A stretch of DNA of 64,000 bases from Sciurus carolinensis. Lineage: Eukaryota; Chordata; Mammalia; Rodentia; Sciuridae. A program made the translations under genes and the position numbers. Shown here piece after piece: positions 46,881 through 58,459 of this stretch. Numbering within the stretch: position 1 is the stretch's first letter; every line of letters begins with the position of its first letter. The notes under the pieces were generated by a model. That model was not told where the DNA came from and ran no database searches. It worked only from the letters and a program-made list of their open reading frames with translations. The DNA lies in NCBI RefSeq assembly GCF_902686445.1, contig NC_062222.1, forward strand, positions 132,873,035 through 132,937,034, written 5' to 3'.

Positions 46881-48582
46881 TAGTATCATACCTTCTTACT
46901 GAGGGTCTGTTCCAGTACTTAGCTCTCCCACCACCAACTTGAGTTGTGCATCCAAGGACTGCCGGAGATGGGCTCTAAGAGGCTTGCTCAGTCTTACCCA
47001 GTGCAGTCAACCCTGGTGCACTCAATATGCTTTAGAATTTCCCAGAGAATTGACTGGAGTGCCTTAGATCTGCACCACAGTTTGACTTATTCATCTGTCC
47101 ACTCCTTCTTTGGTTCTTTGCTTTCATAATTGACCCCAAATATATATTTTCATGCTTATATTTCCATCTCAACTTAGGTATCAAAAACACAACACCTTGA
47201 TTATTTATACCCTGAATGGTTTGAGGAATTGTGAAGATAAGGTTTGGAGCAGAATCATTTGTCACCTAGCTCATCATGTAGCCTCATCACAATGGTCCAT
47301 ATAGTACAGACCAGATCTAGCACTGGGCATTATTCATCTGGGACCAGGCACTCAGGATTTAATAATTGGAGTTACTGAGTTCTGGAGAAAGTTGACTATT
47401 GATTAAATATAGGTCTGGTGTACCAAGATAAGGACTCTGGATGGAAAATAATTGGATACAGGTCCTGGCATAGGGGCACTAATAAATGTCTCCTATCTGA
47501 TTTTATAAGGTCAGACGTCTCTGAGCCTAAACAAGTGGTCCATAATTCAATTGACATCTCTTAAGATCTCACACATCTTTATTATAAGAAAAATAATTCT
47601 CTCTCACTACGTTTGTAATCCTCAGAATATACCCTTATCACCTCTTGCCTGTTTAGCTGCACTGACAGTAGGAATGGTCATTGATATCTGGGCTCACTGA
47701 TAGCAATAGGATGATTAGGTTCCCATATAACAGGTCATATGGTGGCACTTAACTTCCAGAAATCATATAGAGACAATCACCATAATGAGTGACATACAAA
47801 AGGGCCTGATCTACATCAGCTTATGGGGATATTTAACAAAGCACGGAACCCCTATGGAAAAAATAATGACCAATGTGAATAATATGCAGCTTATCTAGAT
47901 CATTAGACAAATAATAAAGTCTTGTTCAGGAGGTTGATAATAGTTGTCCCAGTGAAATTATCCTTTGACAAATTTCTTTATCTGAGCCACTTTAAGTACA
48001 TTAAGGAAAAGTCTAGATCCTATGGAGAAAGGATCTTGCTGTACATGGAAAGTAGACAGAGTCTTTCTCCAGGGAAATGGTTGTCATTTATTTGGTTAAC
48101 TGCACATGGAGGGAAAGGACATAACAAGGCATTTTACATATTACTGGTCACAGGATGGGGTTGTGTTCTGAGCTGGCATCCATAACTGGAAACCCAAGGC
48201 ATCATTATGGCCCTTCTGTGAGAGTGAGACATGTAGTAGCCACAAGATAAATGGAGTCCTGGTCAAGAACAGAATCGACAGTAGGCCAAGTCCATGGACC
48301 TGTTCAGTGACCACATCCTTAGTCTGTGACCGTAGACAGCCGTCCCTAACATATGGTGGCTAATGTGGGATTCCTCAGCTCCACAGTGCTGCAAGAGTAA
48401 TGCACATCCAGTAGAAGACTTGCTTTTTATTTTAAGCTTAGGTCTTTTCCTGGTTGGTGATATTCTCTCCCGATGCTGGGCAGCAGCAGGGAGTCACAGC
48501 TCCTTGTCAACTGTGTGTCACAGGGGGAATACGTGATACCCCAGAGTGTACTGTGTTGCTAAGCTTTGATGTTCAGTGGTTC
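46881..48582. other. unassigned sequence upstream of a MaLR LTR
   Basis: About 1.7 kb, less AT-rich than the flanking L1M, ending directly at the plus-strand LTR at 48583. It might be a decayed MaLR/ERV internal region, but I see no matching 5' LTR and recognise no protein domain. The 87-codon frame at 47922-48185 has no known motif. Single-copy DNA is equally possible. Confidence 0.3.
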
Positions 48583-49013
48583 TGTGGTTTGGATATGGCT
48601 CAATTTTGCCTCCCACATGTACATGACCCTCAGTGTGGTGATGTTGGAAGAGGTGGAACCTTCAGAGCTGGGGCTTAGTGCAATGTAATTAAGTCATTGG
48701 TGGTGTTTCCAATAGGAGCAATTAAGGTAGTTCTTATGAAACTGGCTAGTTTTCATAGGGTGGATTTTATAAAAGTGTAAATCTGAACCCAGGATCACCT
48801 TTGTCTTCTCTCACCGTGTGACCTCTTTCTTCTACAAAGTGTCCTATATGAGACTATATGCCAGGTTGTGAGTTGGCCAAGGGGCCCTCACCAGACCAAG
48901 AGTCATGTGATTTGAACTTTTAACCTCCAAAACTGTGAACTTAAAACCTCTTTTCTTCATACAGTACCACATCCCAACTATTTTGTTATAACAATAGGAA
49001 ATAGATTAATATA
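48583..49013 (+). mobile_element. MaLR (MST/MLT1-like) LTR
   Basis: 'tgtggtttggatatggctca', 'gtgtggtgatgttggaagag', 'ttctctcaccgtgtgacctc', 'cctccaaaactgtgaactta' and 'caataggaaatagattaata' appear in the expected LTR order. A different subfamily from the 29240/39684 pair and older. No clean 5-bp duplication. Confidence 0.75.
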
Positions 49014-49350
49014 GTAGTTTAAGTATATTAAATGCATTTCTGCTTTATGATCCCTATATATTTAACTTAATAGTATATCAAGATGAAGCCCCATCATAAG
49101 ATGAGGGGTACCTTTACTTGATAAATATATAGTTGAGAATTGGTGTCACTCCTAAATTAGTCACTTGGTACATAAGTTCTCTCAGAGGGAAAATAACAAG
49201 TGAAATTTTCTAAACTCTGCTTCTCCTCTGCCTATATTTTGAGTACTTATTGTCCTTCAAAATGTCTGAGTTGAAATCTTATCCCCAAGTTGGTGGTATT
49301 AGGAGTTAGGGCTTTTGGGAAGGGATTTGGTTATGAGTAGAACTTTATTT

Positions 49351-49437
49351 TTTTTAATTTTTTTTGATACTGGGAACTGAACCCAGGCCTCATACATGGT
49401 GAGCATACCCTCTACCACTGAGTCACATCCCCAGCTC
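49351..49437 (-). mobile_element. ID-half SINE fragment
   Basis: Antisense tRNA/ID-like half: 'gatactgggaactgaaccca', 'ctctaccactgagtcacatc' and 'cccagctc' after a T-rich run. No B1 half attached, so truncated or monomeric. Confidence 0.75.
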
Positions 49438-49493
49438 AATATTTTCGTATACATTATGTAAACTATTGCTATTATTATCTTATTTCTTCTTTT

Positions 49494-49663
49494 TTGATAC
49501 TAAGCATTGAAACCAGGAAAATTTTCCTCTGGGTTATAGCCCAGCCCTTTATATTTTATTTTGAGACAGAGTCTGAGTTGCCCAGGTTGGCCTTGTATTC
49601 TGATCCTCCTGTCCCAACTTCTGAAATTGGTGGGATTGTAGGTATACACCACCACATCTGGTT
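49494..49663 (-). mobile_element. B1-dID SINE
   Basis: Antisense ID half ('gatactaagcattgaaacca', 'gggttatagcccagcccttt') then antisense B1 ('ttttgagacagagtctgagt', 'gggattgtaggtatacacca'). Old copy, 57 bp from the fragment on its left. Confidence 0.8.
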
Positions 49664-50794
49664 GTAACTGCCTTCTTTTTAATTCTGTAATCACATGATT
49701 TAGTTCTACAAATTTCACTTGACTATTAAGCATTTTTTATTATTCTGAAATTCTCTATAGTTTCCTGAAAATTCGAAATCATCTATTTCTGAATATGCTT
49801 CAACATGTTTATTATAGGTAAATTTAAGTCAGTGAATTCTGATTTCAATATGTGGGATATATATAGGCCTTATTTTAAAGATTAATTCTCTCTTAAGCAT
49901 GTATCATATTTTTCTGCTTTTCTTTGTGCCTGTTTTATTCTGTGTTGGTTTTCTAAACTAGATATTGAAAGATTTGAAGTCTTTTTATCTGCACCTGCAC
50001 AATGCTGGATATGGTGGTAGCTGGCAGTTAAATTACTGAAGGATTATCTTGATCCTGAAGATAATTCATCTTTGGTCACTTTTAGAATTTTGTTGTAGCC
50101 TTAAGATTTAATGGTGCACCTGTGTTGCCTTTACTCTTAAATCAGGGGCATACTCTCAGAGGAAAAGTAAATTTAAGATAAACAACAACAAAAACAAATT
50201 AAACAGCCTTTACTAAACCATCACCCAGCCAAGAACCATCTCCTCACTCTCACTGATGCACAGGCTAACATTGGCATGGCTTGAAGTATGGTAGTGCCAT
50301 TGACAGCACATCCATCAGCAGAGCCCAGGGGGTTCTCCTTCCCTTGGCACAGGTCTATCCCCATTGCACACCATGGAAGATAGTTATAAATAATCTTCAG
50401 CTTCTTTGATCATCTCTCAATAGAAACAATACAAAAACCCCAAACCACCCTGCATTCTGCATAACTTTTATTGCCTGGCACCATAACATATTTGGAAATC
50501 AGTTCAAAAGACATGACTTAAAACGTGCATATGAGCAAACAGAATTTCTTGTGCTACAGAAAAAAAAATCACTTTCACAAACTAGAATTGTAAATACAAA
50601 TTCAGGATTGTGAGTGGGGTATTCAATTTTTGTTTTGTTTCAGAATAATTTCAGGACACAGTAGAGATAATCAATACTTTAATAGAATAATAAATCATAG
50701 TACTGATAAATAATAACTATAAATGAAAATATAGATACAGGGCTTAGAGTTAGCCTCTTAAGTTTAAATGCCATGAGAACATTTTCGGTAGTAG
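49664..50794. other. unassigned AT-rich sequence
   Basis: No gene recognised. 49740-50000 is T-rich and could be very old L1 DNA. Confidence 0.4.
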
Positions 50795-50895
50795 TAAGAA
50801 TAGCTAGGTTTAGTGGGTGTTCACAGTGTTCTAAACACTTTGTTCAGCTTAATCCTCTTAGTAAACCCATGGAATGCTGAGGTTTTCAAAACCAT
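50795..50895 (-). mobile_element. MIR-like fragment
   Basis: 'cagtgttctaaacactttgt', 'agcttaatcctcttagtaaa' and 'cccatggaatgctgagg' fit the reversed MIR 3' part. Short and weak. Confidence 0.45.
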
Positions 50896-53547
50896 TAAAA
50901 TCTTATTTATTGTGTATCTGTAAATATAAAATGACAACATGACATAGTAGCTGCATGCATCCTGTATCCCACCTGTCTGATAAATTTTTGTTTAATGTAC
51001 TGATCCCTGTGTACATAAAACAGTGATGACTTCTAGAATGAGAGATTGATATATAAACAAATGTCCTGCATTAGGCTACGATATATGTGCAGTTGCATAC
51101 ACATGCATAAATCATACGGAATAAAAGAAAAAAATGTTAATTAATTAATTCATTTATATTTTCTGTTTTAGAGTGAATTTCAAATGGTCAGTGACTGTTT
51201 CCTAAGGTAGATTGTCCTAGTCTCATAGTCAGATCATGGCTTAAAATACACTCACTTCTTCCCCCCCATGAATAGAGAGCAGCTCCTCGCCCTTGACTTT
51301 GGGTTTAGCTAATTTGATTGCCTGTGGTCAGTGCCTGTTAGCAGAGGTGATCCAAAGAGGAGCAAACAAATTCCAGTATGGATGAGTTTGCATCTTTGAG
51401 TTCCTGACTTCCCTTGTGAAAAGAACATGCCTCAGCTAATCTTGACCTGAGAGGATGGGATGCATGGCACTAAACCAACCATATCATGCACCTTGGTGAC
51501 AAGTCAGCTAGTCAAGCTTGAATTAGTCAGGTCCCAGTAGAATGGCAAATTGTAAGAGGCAAGTACTTACAATGTATGCCCTGGTATTCTAGCAAAACCT
51601 GACTGATAGTGGTGACCGTTAAAGTAATGCTCTGTATCACGAAACACGTTTAACTCAATACATTTATCATCTTGCAAAAGTCTCAGTAGAACCCTTACCA
51701 TGTTATCAATGTCAGCCCATTATTACTTGTGGACTGAAACCATCTTCCTAGTCTTTAGATTACTTTCCTCTTTCATTACAAAATCATCTTTTCTTAGATT
51801 GAAGACAGATCAAATATTCTAGCTAATATACAGGGTAATATATGTTTTTACCTGTAATAAACAGGGGTGAGAAAAATATAAAGGGAAATATGTAAGGATA
51901 AATAAACCATAGAACATTTCTTGGATCAAATTTAGCTCACATTGAAAACCTAGGCAATTGACCCAAAAAGATCTGCCCAATATGCATACATTCAAGCTCT
52001 CCCCTCTGCCTAATACAGTGAATACTTGAAGAACAGAAAAAAAAAATAGTTAGCAGTTTGCTAATGCAGCTTATGTTTTTGTTGAAAACACATGTTATTT
52101 TAAAATTCTTCATTCTGACAGATTTTTTTTTTTTTCAAAAGGCAATGAAAAGTGCCAAGGGAGATAATAAATGAATTTCCCTCCTTCAACTTTCTATCCC
52201 TGACCTTTATCAAAGTCCACTTTCTTTTCCTGTGAGGGAGAAAAGTGATTCATATCATCTCCTTCAACCAAGAAAAAAATCTGAAGAAAGAACAAATAAA
52301 GGAACCTTTCATCTGGTCATAAAACAATAATTAATTGCACTATTAAGTAACCCCTACAAACCTGGGGGGAAGTGGGGAAAAAATAAATCTCCTTGAGAAA
52401 TAGCCCCAAAGGATTGATATGAATCAAAGTATGTGTGATCCAGACAAAGAAGAAAGAAAGGCCTGAGGAAAGGGAGCCATAGGTAGTTCTTGAGGGCAGT
52501 GCCCCAGAGGATTTCGGGAAGCCTTTCGAGGATCATTTCCTGTATGTGACACATCCACTTAATCAGGTCACACGAGTGCTTTGTGAACCAGCCCAGTGTG
52601 TAGTTAGCTTTGAGCAGTGATTGATGGATTGACTTTGGCCAGCATCACAGATTTTCTTTTCTCTGAGGTGGGTAGCTGAGTTCTTGAAGGAATGTGTAGT
52701 CCATCACCCTACTTTTTGATGATGCATACTCTTAAGACTGGAGTTCTGGTGTATGTCCCGACATCTGGGCACTGGGACCACATGAGAACTTCCTCATTGG
52801 TCTGGTTCTCGGATGTAACCAACACATTTGAGTAAGGACCAACACAGACCCTCAGCCACAACTGACTGAAGGACCAGTTGTGCAGTTATTACTAATGTCT
52901 ATGCTGTGATCTTCAACACTGATACATTACAATTCCAATTGTGTATCTCCTCGTAAGTTAAAGCCCAATGATTGCAAAATACTTAAAAATTTAAAATCCC
53001 CAATTTAAAAATCTTAGGTTTTTTTCAGCCAAAAGTATAGAACAGTTCTTCTTTTGCTTGGATGCTGCCTTAGAATGACGTTCCTGTTGCTTAGCTGCTG
53101 CTTTCTGGTATGGCTATATTTCTTTTAGAGCAAAAGAATTGGTATTAATTCAATGTCAGGTCTTACCTTTAAAGTCAAATGGGATTATATTACATATAAA
53201 TTATTATAGCACTGATAACAACATTTAAAAATAAGGAGGTCTCCAGGCTCTAGACCAAAATTATATCTCAAGCCTCCCGTATTTGTTGCTGATGAATTCA
53301 TTCCCAAAGAATCAGGGGTGTTGATGGGTAGGAGAGTAGTGGGAGTCTTTTGTTGTTTCATTTTACTCTTGGCAGAATGTCATTCCATCCCAGGTTTCCA
53401 AAATTTATATACTGAATTCTTTCCTACATTTTTGCTCCAGAAATATCCCAGTAAGATAATGACTTAGATGGAATGCATTTACCATATCTTCAGGGAAAAG
53501 CAAGCTGTGCATACTGTTTTTCTTAGAGCAGATGTAAGAGAACTATG
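50896..53547. other. unassigned sequence, no repeat recognised
   Basis: About 2.6 kb with no recognisable repeat, which makes it the longest repeat-poor part of the window. No convincing exon. It holds a (TTAA)n patch near 51138 and short poly(A) and poly(T) runs. A candidate place for conserved non-coding elements, which cannot be judged without alignment. Confidence 0.4.
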
Positions 53548-53690
53548 ACCCTGAAGAGCGATCATCAGTTTTTGCGAATAAAGTTTTATTAGAACATGGT
53601 CACACCACTCATTTACATGTTGTAGGTGGCTGCCTTCTCAGCCACAAAGACAGAGTTGGGTGTTTTATGTAGAGACCTTCCATTTTCATA
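53548..53690 (-). mobile_element. hAT-like DNA transposon relic
   Basis: 'gcgaataaagttttattaga', 'cacaccactcatttacatgt', 'gtaggtggctgccttctcag' and 'acagagttgggtg' match the other orientation of the repeat at 42368. The terminal caggggtc... end is not visible. Confidence 0.55.
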
Positions 53691-55714
53691 TTTACCACCC
53701 AATCTTTTACAGATGTGCTAACTTGCATCTAGGTGGCACTAAACACACTGCTAATTTTAGAAATTTGCAGTATTAGAGCACAGATCACTGGATCAGAAAC
53801 CCAAATCCCTTAAGAATTATTTAAAATGTATCAGTTTTCATTTCCTTCTTAGTCCTATATTTCTAAAATGTCATATCTTCATTGCATATCAAATTTGCTA
53901 ATGATGTGACCTGTACAATGCTTCAGGAGCAGTCTTCCACCAAGGGGCAGTCATAAGAAACTCTGTCTGTGGAAGGGCAGGACCATGAAGTTCCTTCTTG
54001 CAAGTGGTTTCAGCTAGAGAAATTTGGTCAAATAGACTCCTGTCCTGAAAGTGCCAATTATGCTTCTGAAGTGTGGGCTTTGAGGATAGTAGCCAAGAGG
54101 AGTTCCTCCTCCAAATGTTCTCCAAGGCCTTGTTTGCTCTGTGGTTTTAGAGCTTCCAGGTCTTGAGGAGTCTTTGATCTCTTCCTTCCTCAATGGCTAC
54201 ACCCTCGAGCTGTCTGCCTCTGCTCTTCCCTCTTTCAGTGGGTTTCTTTCAGCTCATGGTAGTTTAATGTGAATGCATATTTTAGTCCTTTTACTTCTCT
54301 CATATATGTAGGCCTAGCACTATTGCTCAAATCAAATCTCTCCTTTCCTTTCACTTCCCTTTAACTTACTGCTATAGACATTTTGTTGTAGTTGTTGTTG
54401 TATTCCTAAAAAACTCTACAAAAATGGACCCACTGTTCAGATAGATCTCTTCTACCCTCGTGGGTTTGATAATACCACTCAGGAGACTCTTCCTCCCTGA
54501 CAAACATCTAACACAAGCCTAAGAAATCTAATCTCTGCAGGGTGGCTTATCATTAACATCTCTTCATCTTTGATTTCAGTTCTAACATCATTTGTTTCCT
54601 GAGCCTCAGGATATAAGTCCTATGTAGATGCCCACCTATAATACAAGAGTATCACCTTCAGGTTCTCCCCTTAATTCTGTAAGAAACTTTTAATTTAAGC
54701 CATGTTTCATCTGTCTGCAGTCCCTATTTCCCCTCAATGAGAAATGGGCCAGGAGCAGCCAACGTAGTGCTGTGTTCCAAAGTCTGATGCTAATCATTTA
54801 AAACAAGACCCTCATGGGTGTTGCTGGGCATAAGCAGTTTTTAGCCTCCTATATCTTCTAAGGCCCCTGTGAAAACTTGCATTATGGCAAGTTTATGGAT
54901 TGTTCAAGGTTGATCGCAGTCTTTGCCCCTAAAGTTATTACAATAATGGCTAAAGCAAGGCTAATTTTGTTTTAGGTAAAAATTCCTTTTAGATAAAGTG
55001 ACAAGCTTTTTCAAACTAGAATATTTTTCAGCATGGGTAGAATCCAATATTGTAGTGAAAACCTGGATCTCTGGTCACTCCACTGTTATCTGATGCTTTT
55101 CCAGAGGCCTGTGCCATTGTTGAGCGCTCACCTCTGCTGAGCCTTGGTGATAATGCATAAACCTTGGTTCCTGGAGCCTGACACCCTGCGTGAAAAGTAA
55201 CTCTGCATGAAAAGTGACCTCCAGCAGAGACACAAACTACAAGGACTGTGGCCACTGTGAAGACTTCCTTCCAAAGTCCATTTCCTCTGAGATTTGATGG
55301 AAGGACAAAAGTTAGGTTACTGGACATGGCCCCATTGAAGGAATGCATTAATCCCTTTCTTTAAGGTAATACTTTTAAGAAAGATATGAATGAGGCCCAA
55401 GAGTTAGAGATCAGTCAAGTCCTGAGACTTAACTGTGGAAGGACCAGGAAAGTCACTGTGTGATTTCTAAGCATATAGTTTATATGATCTGATCATAAAA
55501 GATTTTATTGGATATAGTATGGAAAATAAATTTTATAGGCAATGGGATTCCATTGCCCAGTGTAAACTCATGTGATTCCTCAAGTAGGTCTTCTCTGAAC
55601 TGCTTCATGGAGATAGGCCAGCTTATTTCTGTCAGCTGGGTTTTGTATTAAGGAAAAAAAGCAAAATGGATGTGATTCCCCCTGCACTCTGCAGGATTAA
55701 CCTGCCACTTTTGG
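53691..55714. other. unassigned sequence
   Basis: No gene or repeat recognised over about 2 kb. Opposite-strand frames near 53898-54166 and one at 55028-55348 lack domains. Confidence 0.4.
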
Positions 55715-56000
55715 TCAGTTCCGGCTGCTATGCCAAATACCATGGACTGGGTGGTTTATAGACCACAGAAGCTTATTGCTCACAGTTCTGGAGGCTGGCA
55801 AGTCCAAGGTCAGAGCATATGCAGATTGGGGTCTGGTGAGGGTCGTTTCCTATTTGTTGACCCTGTCTTTTCACTGTTTTCTACCTAGTGGATGGAGTGA
55901 GGGGGTTGGATCAGTTAGGACACTGATCTCAATTACAAGCACTCTGTCCTCATAACCTAATCACCCTGTAGTGGATGTAATAATTTCCCATCCTCTTGGC
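55715..56000 (-). mobile_element. MLT1-like MaLR LTR
   Basis: Reversed LTR order: 'ggtcagttccggctgctatg', 'ccatggactgggtggtttat', 'cacagttctggaggctggca' and 'ctcataacctaatcaccctg'. Partial; right end unclear. Confidence 0.7.
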
Positions 56001-57318
56001 GTCTATTTCGAAAGTTGCACTTTCCTTTACCAAAAGAACAGTTTAGTCTGACATTTTCAGTTCTGCATCTATCCACTGTTCCTCTGTGTGACCAATTCAG
56101 GTGTCTGCCTTATACAACTGCCTCATGGTGACCATCTCCCTATGGGACACCTAGATACAACCTCCTGGACTGACCTCACTAATCCTCACATCTCACATGA
56201 ACTGTGCATACAAGGCACAGTGACCCCCCTGGAAGTCACAATGTGACCTATAACTCAGGATAGTTTGCTTGAATTTTACCTATTAAAACCCACCATGGGA
56301 AACCTGGACCCAACGCAGGTTTTGGCCCACGGGTGTGTGTCCCTCTATCCCTGACTGTACTCTCTGACTTTGTGTGTGGCCAGCAGGCTTGTTGTGTAAC
56401 AGAGCATCTGTAGTTCTACAAACTCAGCCTTGACACTGTGGTTTGCCACCAAGGCTGTCTGTAGTCTGTTCCTTGACTGGGAGCTCACCCAGATGGGATT
56501 TTATTCTCATAGGCAGATTCACCCAGGTGAATTCCTGCTGCTGTTCTTTTTGCTCCAGGCCTCTGGTGGCTGCTGAGGACTGTAGCTATCAGCTAAGCTG
56601 ATGCAGACCTTCGAAATATACCTCCGTAAGGCCTCAACTGCAACTACTATCAAATTGGGAGGGGTATGATTTCAGTTTACGAATTTGGGGAAAACAAATA
56701 TTTAGTTCAAAGTACAACCTGATATTCATCCACCTCATTTCAAACACAGGATGGTCATGCTCCTCCCAAAGCATTATCTAGAGACAGAAGGGCACACCAC
56801 ATGTTATATGCTTGGCATCAAACTTGGGGCAGGTCAAGGTTCTCCAAGGGGTGATTGCTGGGGTAGTGTGTTTGGGTATTCACTTCCTGAAATACAAAAC
56901 AGAGGACGGACAGTCAAAAATAAAGAGTTTTCTCTGAGCATTTATTGAGTCAATAAAAATATTTAAAATAATATAAACTATCTTAAAAGACATGACCCTT
57001 GAGAATAACTGACATTAGACGTTAGCTCTTTCTGTACTTAGCCAGAAGATGGAAAATATGGCAGAGACAACTGTTTTCAGGCAAGAGAAAATGAGCGCTG
57101 CTACATCGATAGAAAAGAAACAAACGAGATTAATCACCGTGAGTTTCTGCCTGGAGGCACTTTTCAGAATATAGTACAGAGAACAGAGGTCTCAGCGAGA
57201 TGAGAAGATAAAGATAGACTCTGGAGGAATTGATGCAGATAGAATTTGCAGGAAAGCATTTTATAAAAGAAAGAACTTCCCTATTTTACTCAAAAAAATT
57301 TTTTTTTTTTTTTTTTTT
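56001..57318. other. unassigned sequence
   Basis: No gene or repeat recognised. Ends in an A-then-T homopolymer junction at about 57291-57318. Confidence 0.4.
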
Positions 57319-57725
57319 GCCTCTGTGACCAAAAGACCTGATAATGACAATTAGAGAAGAAAAGTTTATTTTTTGGCTCGAGGTTTCAGAGGTCTCAGTC
57401 CATAGATGACTGATTCTATTACTCAGGGCCTGAGATGAGACAGAATGTCATGGTGAAAGTGTGTGGTGGAGGAAAGAGGCTCAGGACGTGATGATCAGCT
57501 CTGCTCAACAAGGACAGAATACAAACTCCAAAGGCATGCCCCAGGGGTCCACTGCCTCCAGCAATACCCTACCTGTCTACTGCCACCAACTAAGTTAATC
57601 CCTATTGGGGGATTAATTCACTGATTGGGTTGAGGCTGTCATAACCTAATCATTTCACCTCTAAGCCTCCTTACATTGTCTCACACATGAGCTCTTAGGG
57701 GACAGTGCACACCTAAACCATTACA
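57319..57725 (-). mobile_element. MaLR LTR, nearly complete
   Basis: Reversed order: 'gcctctgtgaccaaaagacc', 'ggtttcagaggtctcagtcc', 'gtcatggtgaaagtgtgtgg', 'ttaattcactgattgggttg', 'cattgtctcacacatgagct' and final 'taaaccattaca'. Same broad subfamily as 29240 and 39684. The expected first ~15 bp at the left are replaced by about 18 T. Confidence 0.85.
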
Positions 57726-57914
57726 CACCCTGACGCACACGGGACCTCTAAACATCTACATAGTCATCTTAAGTATGTCACTGAGCAATGAGCTGCACTT
57801 GTGTAGACTCTGATTAGATAAAATCAGGCAAAGAATTATCAAAGCACTCTTGGGTAAAGAATTTCTGGAGATCACAAAAGATTGGGAAGTAGTGTTATTG
57901 TAAACCATACTGGA

Positions 57915-58300
57915 GAGACCTCTGGGCCAAGACTTTGGAGTATTGATCCTACATTTTCTTCTAGGAGTTGCAGAGTTTATAATCTAATTCCTAGGTCTTT
58001 AACTCATTTTCAGTTGACTTCTGTGCAGGGTGAGACAAAGATTTAGTCTTGTTCTTCTACATATGGATAACCAGTTTTTTTCAGGAATTATTTGTTAAAA
58101 AGACTCTTTTCTCCAATGTATGGTTTTGTTACTTTTGTCATGGATATAATGACTGTATTTGTGTACCTTTGGCTCTGGGTCTTCTCTTCTGTGTCATGGG
58201 TTTTTGTGTCCGTAAAAACAGTATGTCTGTAGATGCCAGTACCGTGCAATGTTTGTTACTACGACTCTGTCATATAATTTTAATATTTTATCAGTGCATT
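57915..58300 (-). mobile_element. decayed sciurid L1 ORF2 fragment
   Basis: Antisense ORF2: 'tacattttcttctaggagtt', 'ttcctaggtctttaactcat', 'ttgacttctgtgcagggtga' and 'gatgccagtaccgtgcaatg'. Covers the same ORF2 interval as 59580-59960, so it is a separate copy. No 3' end or A-tail adjoins it. Confidence 0.7.
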
Positions 58301-58459
58301 ATAATGCAGCATAATATTAGGATTAAATGTAACATAATCACACAAACAAGGAACATAATTTTCTTCACTTCAGTCCCCAATACTTATTCTTTCCCTTCTC
58401 TTCTAACCTTTATTTTACCCATATTATTCCTCCTATTTACTTATACTCTTTTTGAAAAT

